Source: Nitrospirae bacterium GWC2_42_7 (lineage in GTDB: Bacteria; Nitrospirota; Thermodesulfovibrionia; Thermodesulfovibrionales; UBA6898). Taken from it: a DNA stretch of 5,309 nucleotides. Location of the stretch: assembly GCA_001803645.1 (NCBI GenBank), contig MHDW01000226.1, positions 4,393 through 9,701 on the forward strand, read 5' to 3'. Positions 1 through 4,116 of this stretch are shown here, piece by piece. The notes under the pieces are model-generated. The model saw only the letters and a list, made by a program, of their open reading frames with translations, had not been told where the DNA came from and did no database searches. Position numbers and translations under genes: made by a program. Positions within the stretch are counted from its first letter, which is position 1; each line of letters opens with the position of its first letter.

Positions 1-307
1 AAACCTCAACCTCTGTCCCGGTTTCTATGATCGGCTTGCCTTTGCCTCCGGACGAACCAGTGAAACGAACTTTCTCCCCTGTTTCGGTCAGGAATTCGGC
101 CACCGGATAATAGGATATCACCTTCTGAGAATAAGGATTTTTTTTGCCGATGGTTTCAAGGGAAACTCTCTCCTCCTGGGCCACCACCTTGCCATGTGCA
201 CGTAAACCGCTCTGAAAAAGAGGCAAACGCTTTGCCCCCCACATTGCGCCGCTGATCAAGGCACCCAGGCCAAGTCCTCCGAAAAGCAACAAAACTATCC
301 ACTTCAT
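1..307 (-). CDS. DUF3592 domain protein, N-terminal part (runs off window)
   Basis: Partial gene: 102 codons are visible and the frame stays open to the window edge. Residues 3-22 are a hydrophobic, glycine-rich membrane segment. Then come a GKVV strand (39-42), YYPVAEF (66-72) and a hairpin with GEKVRF (78-82), G-rich turn and a final GTEVEV. This order (membrane anchor, G-x-V strand, Y-x-P-V-x-F strand, G-x-x-V-x-F strand, G-x-x-V) is what I know of DUF3592 membrane-associated proteins, whose function is not established. The start is supported by an AAGGTG ribosome site at 316-321, 8 nt upstream, and a promoter at 350-378. It lies outside the last attC-like site, so it is probably resident chromosomal DNA rather than a cassette gene. 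Family assignment is from the pattern only. Confidence 0.75.
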   Translation of the reverse strand, partial: MKWIVLLLFGGLGLGALISGAMWGAKRLPLFQSGLRAHGKVVAQEERVSLETIGKKNPYSQKVISYYPVAEFLTETGEKVRFTGSSGGKGKPIIETGTEVEV

Positions 308-349
308 AGCTTTAGCACCTTCGTCTCAATCTCCAAAACGCGGACACAG

Positions 350-378
350 ATATTAGGAGTTTAACGAACTTTTCACAA
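350..378 (-). promoter_or_regulatory. Predicted sigma70 promoter for the DUF3592 gene
   Basis: Minus strand: -35 TTGTGA (378-373), 17-nt spacer, -10 TAATAT (355-350). Predicted start near 343, giving a leader of about 36 nt before the ATG at 307. A second, weaker pair, TTGATA then TATTCT with an 18-nt gap, lies just upstream. The promoter sits outside the array boundary, so this gene does not depend on cassette transcription. Confidence 0.5.
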
Positions 379-411
379 GAATACCTTAAATCTAAATGTG
401 TTATCAATCCA

Positions 412-483
412 TTCTCAGCGGTCCGGATAAAATTAAAAATCAAACCACGTTAATCCCGCGTCCAGTGTAGTGATTCGTTAGCA
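412..483 (-). other. attC-5: degenerate or half attC site at the distal array end
   Basis: Minus orientation. The R'' box TGCTAAC (483-477) and the first arm CACTGGACGCGGG (467-455) are intact and nearly identical to attC-1 and attC-4, including the extra A. Similarity to attC-4 continues through the loop to about 439. The second arm and R' box are not recognisable as such: where CCCGCGCCAGTG and GTTGAAC are expected there is only a loose match (CCGGACCGCTGAG, then GATTGATA). The site is therefore either mutated beyond pairing or cut. It follows the stop of the CopG-type antitoxin by 2 nt, the usual place for a cassette attC. The left limit is approximate. Confidence 0.6.
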
Positions 484-485
484 GC

Positions 486-764
486 TCAATTTTTTGACTC
501 TATTAGCCTGCCACTAACAAATTTATGAATTATGCTTGAAACATATGTCTGGTAAGGTAATCCCTCGTTTACTGCTTTTTTTTGCAATTCGGTCAGATCT
601 CTTTCTGAAATTCTTATATTTAGCCTTTTATCTTTTTTAAGAGTGTTTCTTGCATATTTCATTAGCTCTGCTCTTCTTTTTGAAAGGTTCTTTACCGGGA
701 CCCATTCACCCTTCTCAAAACTGGCCAATATTTCTTGTTCTTCAGTTGTTAATTTAGTTTTCAT
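486..764 (-). CDS. CopG-type (BrnA-like) antitoxin whose toxin is lost
   Basis: 92 residues. Residues 1-25 form a charged region (TTEEQEIL, EKGEW) and residues 47-83 form a ribbon-helix-helix-like segment: RLNIRISERDL, then LQKKAVNEGLPYQTYVSSIIHKFVSG. This ending is typical of the CopG antitoxins that partner BrnT-like toxins; they bind DNA as dimers, repress their own operon and neutralise the toxin. The frame is open further upstream to 1013, but I choose the ATG at 764 because GGAGGAG lies just before it (771-777) and the upstream residues are out-of-frame reading of the neighbour. The start overlaps (ATGA) the stop of a toxin C-terminal remnant at 853-761. The full-length toxin is absent, so this is an orphan antitoxin. 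attC-5 follows the stop, marking it as cassette cargo. Confidence 0.82.
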   Translation of the reverse strand: MKTKLTTEEQEILASFEKGEWVPVKNLSKRRAELMKYARNTLKKDKRLNIRISERDLTELQKKAVNEGLPYQTYVSSIIHKFVSGRLIESKN

Positions 765-853
765 TTTTCTCCTCCGAAATAAATTTCTGTTGCTTTTCTG
801 CTGGGAATAATGGTTTTCAAAAATAATTCTTCTGCATCCTCGACATAAGGGAC
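761..853 (-). pseudogene. C-terminal remnant of a BrnT-like toxin
   Basis: In a third frame, between the SMI1-like gene and the antitoxin, 30 codons read VPYVEDAEELFL then KTIIPSRKATEIYFGGEK and stop. I recognise this as the C-terminus of small toxins paired with the CopG antitoxin downstream (pattern VPFVED-x-E-x-x-FLKTI-x-PSRKAT); BrnT itself ends in the related IISARKAT, as seen at 4378-4082. The stop overlaps the antitoxin ATG as ATGA, which is the expected operon geometry for an intact pair. The N-terminal two thirds of the toxin are gone: upstream of about 853 the DNA belongs to the SMI1-like gene in another frame. The remnant has no start of its own and is unlikely to be made. Identity rests on memory of the family. 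Confidence 0.65.
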
Positions 854-1155
854 GGATAGACTGTTTCAAGAATCTTGATGTGCTCAAATTGCAAGATGGA
901 TTCATGGTCCAGTCTGACAATTGGATATTCTCCGTTAGTCTTTCTTTTTTTGATATCAAAGCACAGCGGATCATATGAACCGTCTGCTGGCCGAGCGAAG
1001 TGCAGGAACCCATTTGCCGTTGTTGTTTTAAATATGATTTGGTCTTTGAATATTGCCTTGCTTAAATCATCTCCGGCATTGTCGCCGTGTTTTGAATAGA
1101 ATGTAATTTTCTCCGCCGTGAATTGGTCGAATATATATCTAGTGATGAGAGACAT
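817..1155 (-). CDS. SMI1/KNR4 (SUKH)-like protein with a replaced C-terminus
   Basis: 112 residues. The core reads GFLHFARPADGSYDP (about 49-63), CFDIKKR, then PIVRLDHESIL (about 78-88), a combination I associate with SMI1/KNR4-like (SUKH superfamily) proteins, often immunity or accessory proteins; no catalytic residues are evident. The final residues after about VYPS are read from the toxin remnant in a different frame (MSRMQKNYF), so the true C-terminus has been lost in a junction near 853. The start ATG at 1155 has no Shine-Dalgarno sequence and no recognisable promoter, so expression is doubtful or depends on read-through. It lies 113 nt after the broken ParE-like toxin and 52 nt before the CopG antitoxin. 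Family call moderate; existence as a once-real coding region good. Confidence 0.6.
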   Translation of the reverse strand: MSLITRYIFDQFTAEKITFYSKHGDNAGDDLSKAIFKDQIIFKTTTANGFLHFARPADGSYDPLCFDIKKRKTNGEYPIVRLDHESILQFEHIKILETVYPSLMSRMQKNYF

Positions 1156-1268
1156 GAACGAAGGCGGATATTTTGCTGGAAGAGCGGAAATAAGTTGAAA
1201 GAAATGGACTCTTATAAATCGGTGAATTCATAGCAAAAATGGCATTTCGGACTGCAAGAAAGTGCGGC

Positions 1269-1443
1269 TTATGGAAGTCGCTTCTTCCAGTAGCCGGGCT
1301 CACGATGGCAGTGCATTACCGCAATAATAAGAATGTAATCTGGTTCGATAGTGTATAGAACGGCGTAAGGAAATACATCCCTCATAATAGCGTGCTGCAT
1401 CTTTATATTCTTCGAGTGCCTCCGGATAAAATTCAAATTTCAC
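1269..1443 (-). pseudogene. RelE/ParE-type toxin with internal deletion and frameshift
   Basis: The start is GTG at 1443, overlapping the antitoxin stop as GTGA, the normal coupled arrangement for these pairs. The first 22 codons read [20 protein letters not shown], the classic ParE N-terminus (catalytic-fold helix with A-x-x-Y-Y). After GG the frame breaks; in another frame the sequence resumes as [20 protein letters not shown] then [14 protein letters not shown] and TAA, the ParE C-terminal strand and tail. Roughly 35-45 central codons are missing relative to the usual 95-100 residues, and the join is out of frame; in the original frame translation ends about 45 codons in. ParE toxins poison DNA gyrase; this copy should be inactive. 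The total of 175 nt is not a multiple of three. Confidence 0.8.
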
Positions 1444-1673
1444 TTCGTAATTGACTGCCGCACTTGCGCCAAGGCAACATCACCTGGAATTGTTTGAACA
1501 CGCCCGCTACGAACATCATCACGACGGCGACATGCCTCAGCCGCCCAGAGTTGATGAATATAGCCGTCTTCAGCCGGATCCAAACTTTCCACTAATCTGT
1601 CGGCAAGAAGGGCGCGAGCTTCACTGGGAAGAGAAAGAGCTTCTTCTGCGATTTGTTCAACTGTAAGGCTCAT
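1440..1673 (-). CDS. Addiction-module antitoxin, TIGR02574 / Unstab_antitox family
   Basis: 77 residues. The N-terminal half reads VEQIAEEALSLPSEARALLA then DRLVESLDP, and the C-terminal half carries the RRRDDVRSGRVQTIPG motif followed by LAQVR. This two-part layout (short helical domain, then R-x-x-E/D-V-R-S-G-x-V-x-x-I-P-G) is diagnostic to my eye of the TIGR02574 addiction-module component that neutralises RelE/ParE-type toxins. It is full length for the family. Its ATG overlaps the stop of a slipin-like leader ORF (ATGA), and its TGA overlaps the GTG of the ParE-like pseudogene, so three reading frames are chained by 4-nt overlaps. The toxin is deleted internally, leaving an apparently intact antitoxin. 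Translation probably depends on coupling to the leader ORF, as there is no clear ribosome site of its own. Confidence 0.85.
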   Translation of the reverse strand: MSLTVEQIAEEALSLPSEARALLADRLVESLDPAEDGYIHQLWAAEACRRRDDVRSGRVQTIPGDVALAQVRQSITK

Positions 1674-1816
1674 GGAAAACGTCCTTTAACATACTTGAGG
1701 CCTCTTTCGTATTGAAGTATTGTTATACGCCGTACCCCCCATCTGAAACTGAAGACAAATAATGAAAGAACGGCCAAAATAACAACGAGTTCAATTACTG
1801 CCTTAATAAAGTCCAT
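1670..1816 (-). CDS. Truncated slipin/SPFH-like N-terminus acting as leader ORF
   Basis: 48 residues with an excellent ribosome site (CACCTCC on the plus strand at 1820-1826, GGAGGTG on the coding strand). Residues 4-24 are a hydrophobic membrane helix; then RRITILQYERGLKYVKGRF, which resembles the segment between the membrane anchor and the Band 7/SPFH domain of slipins (Y-E-R-G-x-x-Y-x-x-G-R-F). The whole SPFH domain that should follow is missing: the frame ends at P-stop, with TGA overlapping the ATG of the antitoxin (ATGA). I read it as the 5' end of a slipin gene joined to a toxin-antitoxin pair. It may be translated as a small membrane peptide or serve only to load ribosomes for the antitoxin. 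An alternative is an unrelated small membrane protein. Confidence 0.55.
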   Translation of the reverse strand: MDFIKAVIELVVILAVLSLFVFSFRWGVRRITILQYERGLKYVKGRFP

Positions 1817-1929
1817 AAGCACCTCCAATTGATTGCCTGTCTCTTAATGGACCTCTGCGCGTTGGGGAGGACAAAACCTGCACGCCGCCACACAGATGCG
1901 TTGCCGCAGGCCCCTTAGAGACAGTGCAT

Positions 1930-1965
1930 AGGGAGTTGAACCCTTGAGCTGGTGCTCTACCAGAG
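1930..1965 (-). other. tRNA-like relic (D-arm and T-arm sequences, anticodon arm missing)
   Basis: On the minus strand CTGGTAGAGCACCAG, like the 3' half of a tRNA D-arm region, is followed after only a few nucleotides by AGGGTTCAACTCCCT, a T-arm with a 4-bp stem and the 7-nt loop TTCAACT. The anticodon arm that should separate them is absent, and no acceptor stem pairs. It cannot be a working tRNA. It may be a decayed tRNA fragment with an internal deletion, or chance resemblance. Confidence 0.35.
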
Positions 1966-2052
1966 GAAGGGCAACACGCGGGACCAGAGCAGCAACGCTG
2001 CGAAGGCCGCTTCCGTCTCCCAATATTAAATGCCGTATTCAGATCTTTAATG

Positions 2053-2082
2053 AGAATAATTAAAATGCTCAAAACCTGTCAA
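2053..2082 (-). promoter_or_regulatory. Possible sigma70 promoter with overlapping inverted repeat
   Basis: Minus strand: -35 TTGACA (2082-2077, consensus), 18-nt spacer, -10 TATTCT (2058-2053, 4 of 6). The -35 lies inside a small inverted repeat TGTCA-A-TGACA, which could be an operator. It would drive transcription across the gene-free interval towards the leader ORF and antitoxin 240 nt downstream. Confidence 0.35.
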
Positions 2083-2117
2083 TGACAAGGTGTGCAGGAT
2101 GTCTTATTAATGCTCGT

Positions 2118-2173
2118 GTTCAACCGTCGCCGTGAGGGGCGTTTTTTTTGCAACTCTATCGATGGCGTTGATA
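2118..2173 (-). other. attC-6: short attC-like site after the SIMPL gene
   Basis: Minus orientation. The R' box GTTGAAC (2124-2118) is identical to that of attC-4, and the arm CGCCCCTCA sits at exactly the same distance from R' as in attC-3. The R'' candidate TATCAAC (2173-2167) lies 4 nt after the stop of the SIMPL gene, the expected place. The opposing arm AGAGTTGC pairs poorly, so the hairpin is weak. A run of eight A residues separates the arms. Taken as a short or decayed attC of about 56 nt. Confidence 0.4.
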
Positions 2174-2177
2174 CCTT

Positions 2178-2915
2178 TTACTGCAGTTCAAAGGTAACGG
2201 AAACGCTTGCAGTAACTTCGACATGAGAAGGGTCGACACTTATGTATTTTGTCGGATAGTTTTCTTTTCTGCCAAAGGTGTAAATTTGCTGCTCAACATC
2301 ACCGCCACTACAACCGACGGATGAAATTCTACCAAGCTTTCTTCCAGTAAGTGTAGAAACTTTCTCTGCCTTTACTTTCGCATCTTCAAATGCTTTTTTT
2401 CGAACCTCATCTGCAAGAGAGTCCGATTCAGTTAATCCGAATACGATAACGGTGTCTACTTCACCTCCAAATTGAACATTTGAAGGTGCCTTCATGACTG
2501 CACCTTCACGAATAGCGGTATCTATGATGTTCAGAGCGAGATCCATATCAGGAGCGATTGTAATTCTTATTCGTTTTGTCATTTCAGGTCGAGCCGGATC
2601 CTTTTTCATTTCCGGTCCCCACATTTCATTTCGCTTCTCGCCAATCTGTATATCAGTAACATTTATTGTTTTGATGTTTTTATGATTAGTACGCAGTGCC
2701 TTTTCTATGGAGTCAGCTTTTTCTTTTGCGCGCTTCGCCGTATCGGTCATCAATATGCCATCACCAATTACATAAACCGTTACAAACGCAATATCCGGCT
2801 TCCGTTCGATCTTTCCCGCTCCCGATACTGTAAGGGTATTTACATCGGCAGCTTTTGATACATAAGGCAACAAAACAATAGCCAACATACAGATCGTCAA
2901 GAATGTTTTTCGCAT
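2178..2915 (-). CDS. SIMPL-domain (DUF541) periplasmic protein
   Basis: 245 residues, full length for the family. Residues 1-23 are a signal peptide (RK, then a hydrophobic core, then SKA before AD), so the mature protein is exported. The mature part starts with LTVSGAGKIERKPDIAFVTV, the typical SIMPL opening (G-x-G-x-V/I-x-x-x-P-D). It continues with helix AKRAKEKADSIEKAL, strand NVTDIQIG, the RIRITI strand, helix DLALNIIDTAIREG, then ADEVRKKAFEDAKVKAEKVS with LTGRKLGRISSV, and a final strand HVEVTASVSVTFEL. SIMPL proteins are periplasmic or outer-membrane-associated; a general role is not established. Two Cys residues outside the signal peptide are not a lipobox. AGGAG at 2922-2926, 6 nt before ATG, fixes the start. 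It sits between an IS end and an attC-like site, so it is probably a cassette. Confidence 0.88.
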   Translation of the reverse strand: MRKTFLTICMLAIVLLPYVSKAADVNTLTVSGAGKIERKPDIAFVTVYVIGDGILMTDTAKRAKEKADSIEKALRTNHKNIKTINVTDIQIGEKRNEMWGPEMKKDPARPEMTKRIRITIAPDMDLALNIIDTAIREGAVMKAPSNVQFGGEVDTVIVFGLTESDSLADEVRKKAFEDAKVKAEKVSTLTGRKLGRISSVGCSGGDVEQQIYTFGRKENYPTKYISVDPSHVEVTASVSVTFELQ

Positions 2916-2937
2916 GATACTCTCCTTTTCTTTGTTA

Positions 2938-2967
2938 TTTATAAAGATAGACTAACGAGTCTGTAGA
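2938..2967 (-). promoter_or_regulatory. Possible hybrid promoter formed at the IS end
   Basis: Minus strand: -35-like TCTACA (2967-2962, 4 of 6) lies inside the IS inverted repeat and, after 18 nt, -10 TATAAA (2943-2938, 5 of 6) lies in the flanking DNA. It points at the SIMPL gene starting at 2915. IS ends that supply an outward -35 are well known; here the match is only moderate. Confidence 0.3.
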
Positions 2968-2975
2968 AAAAGTCT
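2961..2975 (+). repeat. IS terminal inverted repeat (right)
   Basis: CTGTAGAAAAAGTCT on the plus strand matches, with one difference, the reverse complement of 3808-3822. The pair encloses 862 nt. Outside it on the minus strand comes ACTC and then GTTAGTC (2956-2950), which could be a residual attC R' box. No clear target-site duplication is seen between the two outer flanks. Confidence 0.6.
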
Positions 2976-3085
2976 GTTTTTGAAATTCACCGGCTTTTTC
3001 CTGGTGTATTTGTATTGATTCCGGGTTTTATTATTTCTGAACTACCTTTGAATTCCAGATAAGTTTTAAAACTAGAGATTATGCC

Positions 3086-3568
3086 TTATTCTTGAGGTTC
3101 TATAGTCCTTGCAACCTCTCCGCCGCATTTCTTACATGTACCCCGCAACACCAGAAGGTCATGAGTCATTCTGCCTTCTCGAATTTGAATTGTAGTCATA
3201 TCTTTGCAACGTGTGCAGTATGTGGAATTTATTATTGCTTTTTTCGAGTCTCGCGATATTTCGTCCCATCTCTTCTTTGCCGCTGCTGTCATTTTGGGGA
3301 ACGGCACCGGCTTTATTGCTTTTTTTGTTTCCGTTGTGAAATGTCTTTCAAATAGCTCCTTGGCTTTGAGATAACCTTCTTCAGTCATTCCGACAGATTT
3401 GGTTTTTGATATTGGATTTGATATATATCCTTTTGCATGAAGTCTATTCAGTGTATCCCAATCAAATGACTTCCAGGCACTTGCACCCATTCCTTCATGG
3501 CGAGCATGAACGACTAGATAGAGAAGGGCGAGAGTATATTCGTCTATTTTGTCTTCATCGTAGTTCAT
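3086..3568 (-). CDS. DUF6429 protein fused to a CxxC zinc-ribbon domain
   Basis: 160 residues. Residues 6-78 match the DUF6429 pattern: DKID-x-x-x-LALLYL, then AWKSFDWDTLNRLHAKGYIS, NP-x-x-K-x-KSV, TEEG and LFERHF. DUF6429 proteins are usually only this long. Here a basic linker (81-100) leads to a second domain (101-160): WDEIS, then C118-x2-C121 and C145-x2-C148 in GTCKKCGGEVARTIE, a four-cysteine zinc ribbon. The function of either part is unknown; a small cytoplasmic metal-binding or nucleic-acid-related role is possible but not shown. The ATG at 3568 has GGAG just upstream and overlaps (ATGA) the stop of the truncated transposase ORF. The stop is followed within 4 nt by GCATAAT, one base from the R'' box GCATAAC, hinting at a lost attC. 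Confidence 0.8.
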   Translation of the reverse strand: MNYDEDKIDEYTLALLYLVVHARHEGMGASAWKSFDWDTLNRLHAKGYISNPISKTKSVGMTEEGYLKAKELFERHFTTETKKAIKPVPFPKMTAAAKKRWDEISRDSKKAIINSTYCTRCKDMTTIQIREGRMTHDLLVLRGTCKKCGGEVARTIEPQE

Positions 3569-3723
3569 TCATTTCTCCGTCGAACGCCGGGCATGAGCCG
3601 CGCGCTCTCATTGTCTATTAAATAGTGAAGGGTATGCTCAAAGGTCCCTGGTATTATCTGCTTGTCAAAGTGGACTGGTATGAACTTCCCCTGTGAATAA
3701 TCGTATTCTTTGTATCTCGCCAT
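3565..3723 (-). pseudogene. Truncated IS1182-family transposase N-terminus fused to half an attC
   Basis: 52-codon ORF starting ATG at 3723 with AAGGAG close upstream. The first 39 residues read MARYKEYDYSQGKFIPVHFD then KQIIPGTFEHTLHYLIDNE, the characteristic opening of IS1182-family transposases (Y-x-x-Y-x-x-x-Q, PVSFDKQI-x-PGTFE-x-x-L-x-YLID). The normal protein is several hundred residues with a DDE catalytic core; all of that is missing. After residue 39 the frame runs through the arm and R' box of an attC (3607-3579), giving SARLMPGVRRRNE, and stops at 3565 overlapping the next gene's ATG (ATGA). No transposase activity is possible, but the ORF may still be translated and feed ribosomes into the DUF6429 gene. 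Confidence 0.75.
3579..3607 (-). other. Half attC (L' arm and R' box) inside the transposase fragment
   Basis: Minus strand GCGCGGCTCATGCCCGGCG then GTTCGAC (3585-3579). It aligns with the same part of attC-3 (CGCGCCCCTCATGCCAGGCG then GTTATGC), base for base in spacing. The R'' box and first arm are absent: that side is transposase coding DNA. It marks a junction between the IS and a former cassette boundary, placing the DUF6429 gene as the first gene of the following cassette. Confidence 0.65.
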
Positions 3724-3768
3724 ATCTCTCCTTTCTCTTATAACCCGTTTGGTTAATTTCTTTACGTA

Positions 3769-3797
3769 ATGATATGACGTTTTATAGAGGTTTGCAA
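3769..3797 (-). promoter_or_regulatory. Predicted promoter in the IS left end
   Basis: Minus strand: -35 TTGCAA (3797-3792), 17-nt spacer, -10 TATCAT (3774-3769, 5 of 6). Predicted start near 3762, 39 nt before the transposase ATG at 3723. With the transposase gone, the promoter now serves the DUF6429 gene. Confidence 0.5.
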
Positions 3798-3807
3798 GAC
3801 TTATTTT

Positions 3808-3822
3808 AGGCTTTTTCTACAG
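3808..3822 (-). repeat. IS terminal inverted repeat (left)
   Basis: Minus strand CTGTAGAAAAAGCCT, partner of the repeat at 2961-2975 with one mismatch. It begins at the base directly after the R' box GTTGAAC of attC-4, so the IS lies 6 nt from the cassette crossover point (between G and TT). Confidence 0.6.
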
Positions 3823-3912
3823 GTTCAACGACTGAAGTCACTGGCGCGGGAGATGTAATAATGATAAATCAAACCGCGTTTATCCCGCGTCCAGTGGAGT
3901 GATTGGTTATGC
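3823..3912 (-). other. attC-4 recombination site (90 bp)
   Basis: Minus orientation: R'' GCATAAC (3912-3906), arm CACTGGACGCGGG (3896-3884), loop, arm CCCGCGCCAGTG (3850-3839), R' GTTGAAC (3829-3823), a perfect fit to GTTRRRY. The first arm has one extra A relative to the second, as in known attC sites where the L'' side carries the extrahelical base; this fixes the orientation. The antitoxin stop codon TAA lies within the R'' box. It closes the zinc-ribbon/toxin-antitoxin cassette. Confidence 0.85.
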
Positions 3913-4116
3913 AATCTTCTGTTGCTTTTTAATAATTTCAGTTAAAGACCGCAGTGCTTGATTTACAGCATCATGATTAGGAAAGAACTTAGCAATATCG
4001 GGTTCGATGACGACGACATTTGTTCCTTCCGCGTATCTCTTTGCATATTTCCCGCGAATCCCCCTGCTGAAATCATATTCTTCAAGCATATTCTTGTCTT
4101 TTTGCATTCTTTTCAT
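3907..4116 (-). CDS. Putative antitoxin partner of the BrnT-type toxin
   Basis: 69 residues. After a short basic start comes EEYDFSRGIRGKYAKRYAEG (12-31), then NVVVIEPDIAKFF (33-45) and a helix VNQALRSLTEIIKK. The Y-D-F-S opening is shared with BrnA-like antitoxins, but the usual C-terminal RHH is not obvious; rather, a V-x-x-EPDIAKFFP-x-x-x-AVN-x-ALR pattern is present that I have seen in short proteins downstream of toxins, usually called hypothetical. Start at 4116 is preferred because an AGGAAAGGA purine tract precedes it; later Met codons at 4107 and 4089 lack one. It overlaps the toxin by 35 nt and its stop lies inside attC-4. Role as antitoxin is inferred from position. Confidence 0.72.
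   Translation of the reverse strand: MKRMQKDKNMLEEYDFSRGIRGKYAKRYAEGTNVVVIEPDIAKFFPNHDAVNQALRSLTEIIKKQQKIA

Larger units (their letters stand above)
1830..2117. other. Gene-free interval with relics (higher GC)
   Basis: About 290 nt between the attC-like site and the leader ORF. An open frame crosses it on the minus strand but its translation is rich in Pro, Gly and Cys with no family pattern, and it has no ribosome site, so I do not call a gene. It holds a promoter-like pair (2053-2082), a short hairpin GCAGC-GTT-GCTGC (about 1987-1999 on the minus strand) and a tRNA-like stretch (1930-1965). The mixed composition suggests several joined fragments. Confidence 0.5.
2961..3822 (-). mobile_element. 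IS1182-like remnant enclosing a cassette gene
   Basis: Bounded by a 15-bp inverted repeat with one mismatch (2961-2975 and 3808-3822). The left end keeps a promoter, ribosome site and the first 39 or so codons of a transposase; the rest of the transposase is gone. In its place are half an attC and a DUF6429/zinc-ribbon gene. About 110 nt between that gene's stop and the right repeat contain no recognisable coding sequence. The element could not move itself but, if a related transposase is present elsewhere in the cell, both ends might still be recognised. Whether the two ends belong to one original insertion or two is not resolved. Confidence 0.55.

Noticed and set aside
765..1013. Upstream extension of the CopG antitoxin frame
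   Set aside because: It reads the SMI1-like gene out of frame and ignores the GGAGGAG site directly before the ATG at 764.
1153..1275. Possible attC between the ParE-like pseudogene and the SMI1-like gene
   Set aside because: CGTTCATG and CCATAAGCC look like R' and R'' boxes but no arms pair between them.
1880..1915. Similarity to the Vibrio cassette repeat end (GCGTTGCC then CCCCTTAG on the plus strand)
   Set aside because: The required GTT-type R' box is missing downstream and no partner arm is found, so chance resemblance is more likely.
1803..2072. Open frame of about 89 codons on the minus strand
   Set aside because: Composition is Pro/Gly/Cys-rich, there is no ribosome site, and it crosses the tRNA-like and promoter-like stretches and the ribosome site of the leader ORF.
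2128..2149. Plus-strand terminator-like hairpin CGCC...GGCG with eight T
   Set aside because: The stem is only 4 bp and no plus-strand gene precedes it; the sequence is better explained as the arm and A-run of attC-6.
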